Source: Methanomassiliicoccus sp. (GTDB lineage: Archaea > Thermoplasmatota > Thermoplasmata > Methanomassiliicoccales > Methanomassiliicoccaceae). Taken from it: 56,309 nt of DNA. The translations under genes and the position numbers were made by a program. How positions within the stretch are numbered: the stretch's first letter is position 1; each line of letters begins with the position of its first letter. Below the pieces are notes generated by a model, which was not told the origin of the DNA, searched no databases, and saw only the letters and a program-made list of their open reading frames with translations. This document shows, piece by piece, positions 18,210 through 26,409 of the stretch. The DNA is taken from the NCBI GenBank assembly GCA_018262895.1, contig JADFDJ010000014.1, positions 1-56,309 on the forward strand, given 5' to 3'.

Positions 18210-21200
18210 TCACTCCTGCTCGTTGACCTCTTCCAAAAGCGTCTCCGCGTCCAGGTAGATTGAGCGCAGTCTTTCCTTCATCTCCTCGTCCGGCTCCCAG
18301 AGGCCTCTCTGGATTGCCTCCAACAAACGGCTGGCCATCTCCCTCAACGCATACGGATTGCTCTCCTCCAGCCACTTCCTGTTCTCCTCGTCCAGAAGGA
18401 AGTGTTCCGTGACCGACTCGTACATCCAGGGCTCTATTATGTCGGAGGTGGCGTCCCAGCCAAGCATGTACTCGGTGAGCTTGGACAGCTCCATGGCTCC
18501 CCTGAACCCATGCTGCTTCAGGCCTTCCAACCACTTGGGGTTCAGCACCCTGCTTCGGAACACGAACTTGCTCTCCTCCTCTACCGTCCTGGCCTTGAGG
18601 CGCTGGGGGTCCGAGCTGTCCCCCATGATGGAGAGCGGCTTTCTTCCTCCGAACGCTCTCACGCAGGAGTTCATGCCTCCTAACATTGTGTAGTCGTCAT
18701 CGATGTCCAGGAGGTCGAACTCCCGGTCCTCATGGTTCTTCACGGTCACATCCAGTTGAGCGAACCTCTCCCTGAACTCCTCCGGTACCTTCTCCCCCTT
18801 CCAATCGCGCCCGTACGCATGGCAGCCCCAAGTTGCATAGGTCTCGGCGAGGTCTTCGGTGGTGGACCATTTCGAAGATTCTATCAGGACGTCCACGCCA
18901 GCCCCGTGACCTCCGGGTGGGTCGCCGAAGATACGGACCATCGCCCTAGCCTTTGCCTCCTTTAGCGCAAGTCCCTTGAGGAGGGCTCTCTGTATATCCT
19001 CCCTTAGGTGTTTTACCAGGTAGTTCTGCTCCTCCGACTCGTCCAGAGATGCTATGGTCTCCACTCCCTCGTCGATCATCTCGATGAGGTTGGGGAATGT
19101 GTCTCGGAAGAGGCCACTGATCCTCAGCGTGACGTCGATCCTTGGGCGGCCTAGCTCCGATAACGGTATCACGTCAAGACCTACGACCCGACTTCCGGTG
19201 GCGCTCCATCTCGGGCGGAGGCCCATTAGCCAGAGAATATATGCGATGTCATCCCCGCCGGTCTTCATGGTGTCGGTGGCCCAGATCACTATGCCTACGT
19301 TCTTCGGGTAACAGCCCATGTCCTTCACGTGGCGTTCTATCATCAGATCGGCCATCTTCCTGCCGACCTCCCAGCAAGCGTGGCCAGGTATGGAGTTGGG
19401 ATCGATGGAGTAGAAATTACGCCCTGAAGGGAGGAGGTGGGCATTCCCGCGTGTGGGACAGCCCGAAGGGCCAGGGGGAACGTATCCGGCATCCAGACCA
19501 AGCATGAGGTTGTCGATCTCATCCGTCGTGGACATGACGTTCGGGTATACCTGATCGCAAATGAAACCGACAACCTCGTTAAGATGGTCGTTGGCATCAG
19601 GGAAACGTTCCGATATGATGCCGTAACAGGTTTTCTTGTCGAAGTTGCACTCCCGTAACGCCTTTAAAAGGGAGCGACAATTCACGTCCACCTCGTCCAG
19701 CAGAGTCCCTTTTAGGGTGCCGATCTGGGCATGAAGCTCTGAGGGATGGTCCTGAAGGTCCCGAAGGTCCAGGCCTTTGGCCTCGGCGATGGCCGTCCTG
19801 AAGGAGGGTACAGTTCCGTTCTGTAGGCGGGTGAGGCTGTATATCATCTCCTCCAGTCTTTCCTCCTCAGGGGGCTTGCCCAGGATGTGTAGGCCATCCT
19901 TGATAAGGGCGTCCTTTATCTCCACGACATAATCGTACAGTGCATCGATCTTGGTTGCTGTTGCCTCCGCCGAAGCATCGACAGAGAGTCCCACCTCCTC
20001 CAGCATGGACATCCCCTTGACCAAGGCGTGGATCCTCTCCGCGAGCATGGCCACTTTCTCGGTCTGCCCTCCGTTCAGTGCATGAAGATAGGCCTGGAGG
20101 GTGCTGTCCAATTCCATCAGGTCGTCGTAACTGTCCGCCCGGGTCATAGCGGGGATAAGATGGTCCAGGATCACCGCTGCGCTCCTTCGTTTGGCCTGGA
20201 TACCTTCACCCGGGTTCTCCATAATATATGGATTGAGGTTAGGTATGCTGCCCAGGACCACATCGGGATAGCACCTTTCAGAAAGCCCCACCCCTTTTCC
20301 GGGAAGCCACTCCAGGGTCCCGTGGCAGCCCATGTGGATTATGGCCTGGGTTCCAAAGACATCCTTCAACCACCTATAGTAAGCGAGATACTGATGGGGC
20401 ATCACTATCTCGGTGCTGTGGTAGAGGGTTTCCGCCTGTTCGTGGAACCCCCGATTTGGCTGGAATCCGATGAATATATTCCCGTTCCTCACTCCTGGGA
20501 TTATCAGGCGGCCTTCCACATTATACAGTTCGCCGGGAGGCTTTCCCCAATCCCGGCATATCGCCTGCTGAGCTGCCTGAGGGATGGCGTCGAACCAGGC
20601 TTGATACTGGTTCCCTTCGACGAATCCTCCTGCCCGCTCCTTCATATCCTGTGGGGAGAGCCATTCGGTGTCGTTGGTGACACCGCTCATTATCTCATCC
20701 AGTAGTTCCTTACCATTCTCGGGCACCCTCTCAAGAGAGTATCCCTCCCTCTCCATCGCCCTGAGTATGGCCACCACGCTCTCGAAGGTATCAAGGCCAG
20801 CTGCGCCCCCCACCCGATCGTTCTTCGGAGGGTACATGTACAGTAGGATGGCCACCTTCCTTCGTGATGGCGGGGTTCGCCCCAGGTCCGCCCAGGCCTT
20901 GGCCATAGTGGCGACCCTGGATACGCGATCTTGTATGGGAACGAAATGCTGCCTCCCATCGTCGTCTATGGTCGCACATCCGATGGGTACCGTTATTATC
21001 TGGCCATCATACTCGGGCCACACCACATTGGTGGAGATCTCGATCGCTCCCAGGCCGAACGTGCTCTCCTCCCAGTCCGCCCTTGACCTCCAAAGGGTCA
21101 TCGCCTGAAGGACCGGCACGTTGAGGTCCCTGAAGAAGTTGTGAACGGTCTTTCCTACGCTTCCATCACTGGGGCTGGAAAGGGAGATCTGTGAGAACCC

Positions 21201-21968
21201 TATGTTGAGGATTACTGCATCTACCCTTGAACGGTCCCCATCCATGAAATATTCCTCAACCACTTTCCTTATCCCTATGGATCCCGACACCGGGTTGGGT
21301 GAGGCAATGAAGAATACCGGAAGGGCGTTGGCACCTATCCTCTCCAATTCTCGTACCAACGCATCGACGGGCTCGATATTGTTGGACAACCAATAACCCT
21401 GGAAGAACAATATTCCAATGGTCGGACGGGCGGGATCGAGGGTGCCCAAATATTGTCGGAGCTCGATGTCCCGTGGCTTATCGGGGTGATAGACGCCTTC
21501 CGTGCGTTGCCGTCGAGGCTCAGGGACCTCGACGTCCAATCCCTCGATGCGCCTAAAGGCCCATAGTAGCAAAGCCCTATTGTTCTCGTCGCCCCCCAGT
21601 TCGACATATGAGCGCAGTAGATCGTACTCCTCATCCGACCCTGCAAATAGTGGACGGACCTCTCGCGCGACCTCCTCCATGTGACTATCAACGAAAAACA
21701 GCCCTTTGGCACGTTTTGCCCCTTCTTCAAAACGATCCCATTTCTTGAAATGAGATGTATCGCTGTGAAGTCTGACGATGATAAGATCCGCCTCTTTGAC
21801 ATGCTTCATCATCTCCAAGAATGCTCTCTCGTTGGTATCCAGCTCCTCGGAGTCGGCGCATTTCACCTCAATGATAAACCCCTGCTCTTCCAAACACTTA
21901 ACAACAGGCATTATGACCGCACTGTCTCTAGCCCCTGCGGCGATGTTGATTATTTTCACCTTTCTCAC
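18210..21968 (-). CDS. cobN: CobN/ChlH-family chelatase large subunit (copy 2)
   Basis: First gene of the minus-strand operon, 1252 aa, starting at a GTG (21968). It carries the same CobN hallmarks as copy 1: MGCHGTLEWLPGK near 555, YVPPGPSGCPTRGNAHLLPSGRNFYSIDP near 850, and a TMKTGGDDIAYILWLMGLRPRWSATG stretch nearly identical to copy 1. The N-terminal thirds differ more. Both copies keep full length, so neither looks like a pseudogene. Two CobN proteins sharing one ChlI/ChlD pair could serve two metals or two macrocycles, or form a mixed complex. In which way is not visible from sequence. Confidence 0.93.
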   Translation of the reverse strand: MRKVKIINIAAGARDSAVIMPVVKCLEEQGFIIEVKCADSEELDTNERAFLEMMKHVKEADLIIVRLHSDTSHFKKWDRFEEGAKRAKGLFFVDSHMEEVAREVRPLFAGSDEEYDLLRSYVELGGDENNRALLLWAFRRIEGLDVEVPEPRRQRTEGVYHPDKPRDIELRQYLGTLDPARPTIGILFFQGYWLSNNIEPVDALVRELERIGANALPVFFIASPNPVSGSIGIRKVVEEYFMDGDRSRVDAVILNIGFSQISLSSPSDGSVGKTVHNFFRDLNVPVLQAMTLWRSRADWEESTFGLGAIEISTNVVWPEYDGQIITVPIGCATIDDDGRQHFVPIQDRVSRVATMAKAWADLGRTPPSRRKVAILLYMYPPKNDRVGGAAGLDTFESVVAILRAMEREGYSLERVPENGKELLDEIMSGVTNDTEWLSPQDMKERAGGFVEGNQYQAWFDAIPQAAQQAICRDWGKPPGELYNVEGRLIIPGVRNGNIFIGFQPNRGFHEQAETLYHSTEIVMPHQYLAYYRWLKDVFGTQAIIHMGCHGTLEWLPGKGVGLSERCYPDVVLGSIPNLNPYIMENPGEGIQAKRRSAAVILDHLIPAMTRADSYDDLMELDSTLQAYLHALNGGQTEKVAMLAERIHALVKGMSMLEEVGLSVDASAEATATKIDALYDYVVEIKDALIKDGLHILGKPPEEERLEEMIYSLTRLQNGTVPSFRTAIAEAKGLDLRDLQDHPSELHAQIGTLKGTLLDEVDVNCRSLLKALRECNFDKKTCYGIISERFPDANDHLNEVVGFICDQVYPNVMSTTDEIDNLMLGLDAGYVPPGPSGCPTRGNAHLLPSGRNFYSIDPNSIPGHACWEVGRKMADLMIERHVKDMGCYPKNVGIVIWATDTMKTGGDDIAYILWLMGLRPRWSATGSRVVGLDVIPLSELGRPRIDVTLRISGLFRDTFPNLIEMIDEGVETIASLDESEEQNYLVKHLREDIQRALLKGLALKEAKARAMVRIFGDPPGGHGAGVDVLIESSKWSTTEDLAETYATWGCHAYGRDWKGEKVPEEFRERFAQLDVTVKNHEDREFDLLDIDDDYTMLGGMNSCVRAFGGRKPLSIMGDSSDPQRLKARTVEEESKFVFRSRVLNPKWLEGLKQHGFRGAMELSKLTEYMLGWDATSDIIEPWMYESVTEHFLLDEENRKWLEESNPYALREMASRLLEAIQRGLWEPDEEMKERLRSIYLDAETLLEEVNEQE

Positions 21969-22012
21969 CCATGTTGAAAATGCGTTCCCCTAAACACTCT
22001 ACCTCTGACAGT

Positions 22013-22026
22013 ACTGGCCATCCAGT
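22013..22026. promoter_or_regulatory. Inverted repeat at the predicted start of the cobN operon
   Basis: ACTGG-N4-CCAGT, perfect 5-bp arms, in the divergent region between cobN copy 2 and the next ABC ATPase gene. A minus-strand TATA-like run (near 22045-22055) would place transcription start over this repeat, so it could be an operator. Its layout differs from the TGGA-N7-TCCA sites. Confidence 0.3.
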
Positions 22027-22065
22027 AGAATAATAGGATTATTGGTCTTATACATTTTTTGAGTA

Positions 22066-22090
22066 GGTTATATCATCCAATCATATAACC
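22066..22090. promoter_or_regulatory. Inverted repeat in the divergent cobN/ABC promoter region
   Basis: GGTTATAT and ATATAACC, perfect 8-bp arms around a 9-nt centre (CATCCAATC). It lies upstream of the predicted minus-strand TATA element and about 90 bp before the plus-strand ABC ATPase. It could be a regulator site acting in both directions. No regulator is identified. Confidence 0.35.
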
Positions 22091-22178
22091 CTATTTATTA
22101 TTCATTGAAAAAATATAAATTCGAATACCATTAGGCTTATAAAGTTGGTACAGACCATCCGGCAGAGAGGGGTCAAGT

Positions 22179-23156
22179 ATGGGAGACAGAGTAATAGTTG
22201 CCGAAGACCTTGTAAAATGCTATCCGAGGACGAACGGTAAATCAGGCGAGAAAAAAACCTCTAAGCCCGCTGTGGATGGCGTCAGCTTTGAAATCAGAAA
22301 GGGGCAGATATTCGGTCTACTCGGTCCCAATGGAGCTGGTAAGACTACCACGATCAAGATGCTAGGAACCCTCCTGATACCAACCTCGGGCGGAGCCACG
22401 GTGCTTGACCATGATATCGTGAAGGACTACATGGAGATCAGAAAGCGCATTAACATCATCTCGGGCGGAGACAGAGGCCTGTACTACCGCATATCCGGAC
22501 GCCAAAACCTGCGTTTCTTCTCCGACCTATATCGGATCCCGAGAAGATTGAGGGACGTGAGGATAGAGGAGTTGTTACAAAAGGTGGGGTTGGAAAAGGC
22601 CGCTGACCAGAGGGTGGAGGAGTACTCCCGAGGCATGAAGCAGCGCCTTCATATCGCCAGAGGCTTGGTCAACGATCCGGACATCCTCTTTCTAGATGAG
22701 CCGACCATCGGCCTTGATCCTGAGATCTCAAGGGAGGTCAGGGGAATGGTGAGGGACATGTCCAAGGACGGCAAGACGCTGCTACTGACCACCCATAACA
22801 TGAATGAGGCGGAGGAGCTTTGCGACGACATCAACATAATTGTCGGTGGAAAGATAGTTGCCAAAGGTACGATCGCTGAACTCAAGGAAGCTGTTAGGAA
22901 GAAATCGGTGATCGAGGCTGAGGTGCGAAGGATGACCCCTGATGTGATAGAGGCCGTTCACTCCATCGATGGTGTCCTCAATGTCGCCTGTTCCTCAGAT
23001 GCGTATAGGTCGATCCTGAGGATCCAGGTCGCTGATGGGCAGGACATGGTCCTGCCAATCGCAAAAAGGTTGGAGAATTGCCGCATCATCAGGGTGAGCA
23101 GGGAGGAACCAACCCTTGAGGATGCTTACATGAGCATGGTGATCGGTGATGCCTAA
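22179..23156 (+). CDS. ABC-2 type exporter ATPase
   Basis: A 325-residue DrrA-like ATPase with Walker A GPNGAGKTTT near residue 48, a signature EYSRGMKQRL near 149, Walker B ILFLDEPTIGLD near 167, switch TTHNMNEAEE near 200, and a longer C-terminal domain. GAGAGGGGTC precedes the ATG at good spacing. It begins a three-gene unit with two permease genes and is divergent from cobN copy 2. Whether it belongs functionally to the tetrapyrrole island or simply adjoins it is not known. Confidence 0.9.
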   Translation: MGDRVIVAEDLVKCYPRTNGKSGEKKTSKPAVDGVSFEIRKGQIFGLLGPNGAGKTTTIKMLGTLLIPTSGGATVLDHDIVKDYMEIRKRINIISGGDRGLYYRISGRQNLRFFSDLYRIPRRLRDVRIEELLQKVGLEKAADQRVEEYSRGMKQRLHIARGLVNDPDILFLDEPTIGLDPEISREVRGMVRDMSKDGKTLLLTTHNMNEAEELCDDINIIVGGKIVAKGTIAELKEAVRKKSVIEAEVRRMTPDVIEAVHSIDGVLNVACSSDAYRSILRIQVADGQDMVLPIAKRLENCRIIRVSREEPTLEDAYMSMVIGDA

Positions 23157-23937
23157 TCTCTACGCAATAACGGGATCGTTCAAGAAGCAGGCCCTGGATT
23201 TCATTGCAGACCCACAATGGATCATCCCTAGCTTGGTAGCCCCGTTCACGTTCACACTGGTTACCCTAATGATCTACCCCGAGCGTGATGCCTCGATTGT
23301 CCTTTACGCTGTGCTGGGAGGAGGGATATTGGGGATGTGGAGCAACAGCCTCCGGGCCTCAGGCTTCAGTATCAACTATGATCGGATGGTCGGAACGCTG
23401 GAGTCGTTGATGGTAACCCCCACCCCTCTGATGGAGGTGATCGCCGGACGGGCGATCTGGAATGCCTTGATCGGCCTACTCAATTCATTGCTAGTTTTCA
23501 TCCTGGCGGAAGTGGTATTTCAAACCTCCATCAGGCTCGCCGACCCCCTCATGTTCTTCATCGCGCTAGCGATCATCCTCCTGTCCCTATCGACGATAGG
23601 GCTGTTCTTGGCCGCTTTCTTTGTCTTCACCCGGGCTTCCTCGGTCCTCACCCAGATACTTGAACTCCCTATCTTCATTATCAGTGGGGCGATGATCCCC
23701 ATTAACCTGATGCCTAGCTGGTCATGGCCATTGTCTTTCACCTTTGGGCCGTTCTGGGGAGTGGATGCCCTCCAGATAGCGGCCGGGGTGAGCTCGACCA
23801 GCCCAATTCCGGTCGGTTACGCTGGAGACCTTCTTATCCTATTTGCGATAACTGCGGTCTACCTAACCTTGACGTGGATGCTTTTTAAAAAGATGGATGG
23901 TAAGGCACGAGAGAGCGGCTCCCTCGGGAGGTACTGA
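23149..23937 (+). CDS. ABC-2 type exporter permease, subunit 1
   Basis: A membrane protein of about 262 residues with six likely helices. The start is taken as the ATG at 23149, which overlaps the ATPase stop by 8 nt; a GTG directly before it is also possible. It pairs with the next gene, also an ABC-2 permease, so the exporter is probably a heterodimer of channels with one ATPase type. Confidence 0.82.
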   Translation: MPNLYAITGSFKKQALDFIADPQWIIPSLVAPFTFTLVTLMIYPERDASIVLYAVLGGGILGMWSNSLRASGFSINYDRMVGTLESLMVTPTPLMEVIAGRAIWNALIGLLNSLLVFILAEVVFQTSIRLADPLMFFIALAIILLSLSTIGLFLAAFFVFTRASSVLTQILELPIFIISGAMIPINLMPSWSWPLSFTFGPFWGVDALQIAAGVSSTSPIPVGYAGDLLILFAITAVYLTLTWMLFKKMDGKARESGSLGRY

Positions 23938-23939
23938 GC

Positions 23940-24743
23940 ATGGGTTTCATAAGGCAAGAGGTCACGGTGCTAAAGAGCGCTTCCGGGGTCTCCCTCCGCT
24001 CATTGTTCGCTGCGGTCCCATGGTGGTTGTGGCTCATTCAATTGGTCACCATCGGACTGACCCAGATGATTTACTTCGTTCTAATGACCAGCGTCGCGGG
24101 CGATACGACTATGAGCATCTCGGAGGTGGCCTTGGGGAACGCTCTGCAAGCGGTCACATACTCCACGGTGTTCGCGGTGTGCAGTATACCCGGGGACGAG
24201 AAGCATTCAGGCACGTTGCCATTGGTGATGAATGCTCCCACCAAGCTACACTCTGTGATTATCGGCAAGTCCCTCTTCCATATCGCTGCAGGCATGATGA
24301 CGGTGGTCATCTCCCTCACGTTCGCGGCCCTTGTGTTCGGGGTCAGTTTTGCCGAAGTGGACGCCTTATCGCTGTCCATGGTCATTCTCGTCACGACATT
24401 TGCCATGACCGGCTTCGGCCTTATGTTGAGCAGCATTGGGATCTACATGCGCTCCTCCATCCTCCTGGCGAGCTTTTTTCTCTACATTGGCCTGATATTC
24501 TGTGGGGTCAATTTTCCGGTTTCGCACCTACCCTCCTTCCTTCAGCCGATCTCCGCCGTCCTCCCAATGACATATGGGGTCCACTCACTCAGGATGGCTG
24601 TGGAGGGGGCAGCGGTGTTAGACATCGCGCAGGACCTAGTGCTTATGCTGGCAATAGGGTCGATCATGTTGTTGATCGGCTTCTTAATGCTCAGATTGTT
24701 CGAAAGGCTTGCAAGGATCAAGGGGTCCTATGAGATGTTCTGA
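23940..24743 (+). CDS. ABC-2 type exporter permease, subunit 2
   Basis: A 267-residue membrane protein with about six hydrophobic helices, 2 nt behind the first permease gene. A cytoplasmic stretch EKHSGTLPLVMNAP (about residue 91) resembles the EKEXGTLE-type coupling element of ABC-2 permeases. The C-terminus is basic. It completes the three-gene exporter. Confidence 0.82.
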   Translation: MGFIRQEVTVLKSASGVSLRSLFAAVPWWLWLIQLVTIGLTQMIYFVLMTSVAGDTTMSISEVALGNALQAVTYSTVFAVCSIPGDEKHSGTLPLVMNAPTKLHSVIIGKSLFHIAAGMMTVVISLTFAALVFGVSFAEVDALSLSMVILVTTFAMTGFGLMLSSIGIYMRSSILLASFFLYIGLIFCGVNFPVSHLPSFLQPISAVLPMTYGVHSLRMAVEGAAVLDIAQDLVLMLAIGSIMLLIGFLMLRLFERLARIKGSYEMF

Positions 24744-24879
24744 ACCGAGTTTTCGCAATGATTCTGAGCGCTCCTGGATGTGATTCGTTCCCTTCCATGG
24801 AGATCTGTCCTTGAAAAAAACGAAAAAGCAGTCCAAGCGATTCCATGTCGGGAATCCAGAGAAAGCATCGGCGGGGAAC

Positions 24880-24892
24880 AAAAATATATTAA
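24880..24892 (+). promoter_or_regulatory. TATA-box region of cbiMN
   Basis: AAAAATATATTAAAGG matches an archaeal TATA box, predicting a start near 24912. The TGGA-N7-TCCA site at 24918-24932 would then lie just inside the transcript, the same geometry as in the BtuF-like operon. Confidence 0.45.
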
Positions 24893-24917
24893 AGGCATCT
24901 AGCGTTATCGGAGAAGA

Positions 24918-24932
24918 TGGATTATACATCCA
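24918..24932. promoter_or_regulatory. Putative operator, copy 3 (TGGA-N7-TCCA), upstream of cbiM
   Basis: TGGAT-N5-ATCCA, with the same arms and spacing as the two sites upstream of the BtuF-like gene about 24 kb away. It sits about 39 bp from the TATA centre; the first BtuF-side site sits about 35 bp from its TATA centre. This supports common control of corrinoid-type uptake and cobalt/nickel uptake. Confidence 0.5.
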
Positions 24933-25013
24933 ACGTAGCTTGATGGTCGGACTTATGGTACTATTCAACCAAATACCGGTATTCAGGCCAGTTAGGGGTT
25001 TAAGGAGGATAAT

Positions 25014-25715
25014 ATGCACATAATGGAAGGTTTCCTGCCCTTGGAATGGGCGGTGTTCTGGTTTGCGGTCTCCATACCTGTCATTGCTTGGGGCTTCCTC
25101 AAGATAAGGAGATTGTTCTCGGAACATCCTGAGCTTAAGATGAGCATCGCCATATCTGGGGCCTTCATCTTCGCACTGTCATCTCTGAAGCTTCCGTCGG
25201 TCACAGGATCGTCATCCCATCCAACAGGGACCGGAGCGTCCACTATTTTGCATGGAGTGGCCGTGACCTCGGTCCTTTCGATAATCGTCCTGCTGTTCCA
25301 AGCCATACTGCTGGCTCACGGAGGACTGACCACTCTTGGGGCTAATGTGTTCTCCATGGGGATCGCAGGGCCCTTCGTGGCATGGTTAGCATACAAGGGG
25401 ATGCAGAAGGCGAAGGTGAGCATGCTGCCGACAGTTTTTGTTACCGCCTTGCTCGCAGACCTTGCGACATATATCGTCACAGCTCTCCAGTTGGCTCTGG
25501 CATATCCTACCGCGGGGAGCGTTATCACATCATTCACGACCTTCTTCGAGATATTCGCCGTCACTCAGGTCCCGTTGGCCGTGGCCGAGGGGGTTCTCTT
25601 CGCGATGTTCTTCGATTACCTTGCCAGGACCAGGCCCGACCTGCTCAAAGGAAAGCTGCATATCAAGGAGAGGGTGCGGGGGGTCGCCGATAAAACCGTG
25701 GAGGCGCGTACATGA
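25014..25715 (+). CDS. cbiM: CbiM, cobalt/nickel ECF-type transporter substrate subunit
   Basis: Membrane substrate-specificity component for Co(II) or Ni(II) uptake, 233 aa with about seven helices. It begins directly with Met-His-Ile-Met-Glu-Gly-Phe-Leu-Pro, the N-terminal metal-binding element of mature CbiM/NikM, in which the amino terminus and His2 bind the metal. Additional histidines (HPTGTGASTILHGV near 68) match the family. A strong AGGAGG ribosome site precedes the ATG. The stop overlaps cbiN as ATGA. Genes for CbiQ and CbiO are not adjacent. Cobalt is suggested by the downstream corrinoid genes, but nickel is possible. Confidence 0.93.
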   Translation: MHIMEGFLPLEWAVFWFAVSIPVIAWGFLKIRRLFSEHPELKMSIAISGAFIFALSSLKLPSVTGSSSHPTGTGASTILHGVAVTSVLSIIVLLFQAILLAHGGLTTLGANVFSMGIAGPFVAWLAYKGMQKAKVSMLPTVFVTALLADLATYIVTALQLALAYPTAGSVITSFTTFFEIFAVTQVPLAVAEGVLFAMFFDYLARTRPDLLKGKLHIKERVRGVADKTVEART

Positions 25716-26074
25716 AGCCTGTTCACTGGTACATGCTGGGGTTCGCGTTCATTGCAGTCATCTGCATATCGGCCTTCATAATATCGCCAGGTGCCGAGTT
25801 CGGTGGCGCCGATGGTCAGGGGGAGGAACAGATCTCGCAGATCGATCCTGATTACCAGCCATGGTTCGAGAGCCTCTGGTCCCCGCCTGGGGAGACCGAG
25901 AGCCTCCTTTTCGCCACACAGGCGGCCATAGGGGCATCCATAATCGGTTGGTTCATCGGCAACGAGCACGGGAAACGATCGGTCAAAAAGAGCGAGGATG
26001 CATCGCGTGGCAAGGTCGAGGGGGTGCCTGGTAGCCAGGAAGTGTCCCCGAGAGCGGGTGGAGGGGAGGATTAG
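25712..26074 (+). CDS. cbiN: CbiN, small auxiliary subunit of the cobalt transporter
   Basis: A 120-residue protein with two membrane helices (about 5-27 and 68-88) flanking an extracellular loop containing FGGADGQGEEQI and ExxYxPWFESLW-like residues, as in CbiN. The C-terminal tail (about 30 residues) is charged and longer than in many CbiN. It overlaps cbiM by ATGA and ends at a TAG. CbiN assists metal insertion into CbiM; bipartite CbiMN is known to retain transport activity without CbiQO. Confidence 0.88.
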   Translation: MKPVHWYMLGFAFIAVICISAFIISPGAEFGGADGQGEEQISQIDPDYQPWFESLWSPPGETESLLFATQAAIGASIIGWFIGNEHGKRSVKKSEDASRGKVEGVPGSQEVSPRAGGGED

Positions 26075-26409
26075 AGCCTGCCTTCGCGCTCTGCGATTGG
26101 CGGTCCATGCAGATCGAAAGGCTTGGAAGGGCGATATCGAAGATCACGAGGTAAACAAACCCAGGACCACCTACCAAGGTTCCGTCCTGGCCGTTCTCAA
26201 CCCTAATGTAAAGCCTCCTTTCTCGGCTGGTCGAATGATCGAGGTGAAAGCGATTGTACAAAGACCTAATGAACAGGCTCGCCTATAAACCGGGTATCGT
26301 GAGAATGAGGGACGTAATGCCGCGCCTTTCCGTGACGGTTGGCAGAATGGGAATGGATGTAATGAATGGCCATCTCCAGGGAACTGCGTTCTGAAGTTGA
26401 GGATTGATC
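26075..26409 (+). other. Gene-poor stretch where cbiQO would be expected
   Basis: About 335 bp without a convincing gene. No CbiQ-like frame or recognisable remnant was found in any plus-strand frame. A TATA-like CCTATAAACC lies near 26282-26291 and could drive the downstream diamide synthase gene, which also has its own GAGG ribosome site. Confidence 0.5.

Noticed and set aside
24744-25013. A cobalamin riboswitch before cbiM
   Set aside because: No B12-box-like sequence was seen; the leader instead holds a short inverted repeat consistent with a protein operator.
26075-26409. A CbiQ remnant after cbiN
   Set aside because: No frame shows the CbiQ membrane pattern or its conserved motifs.
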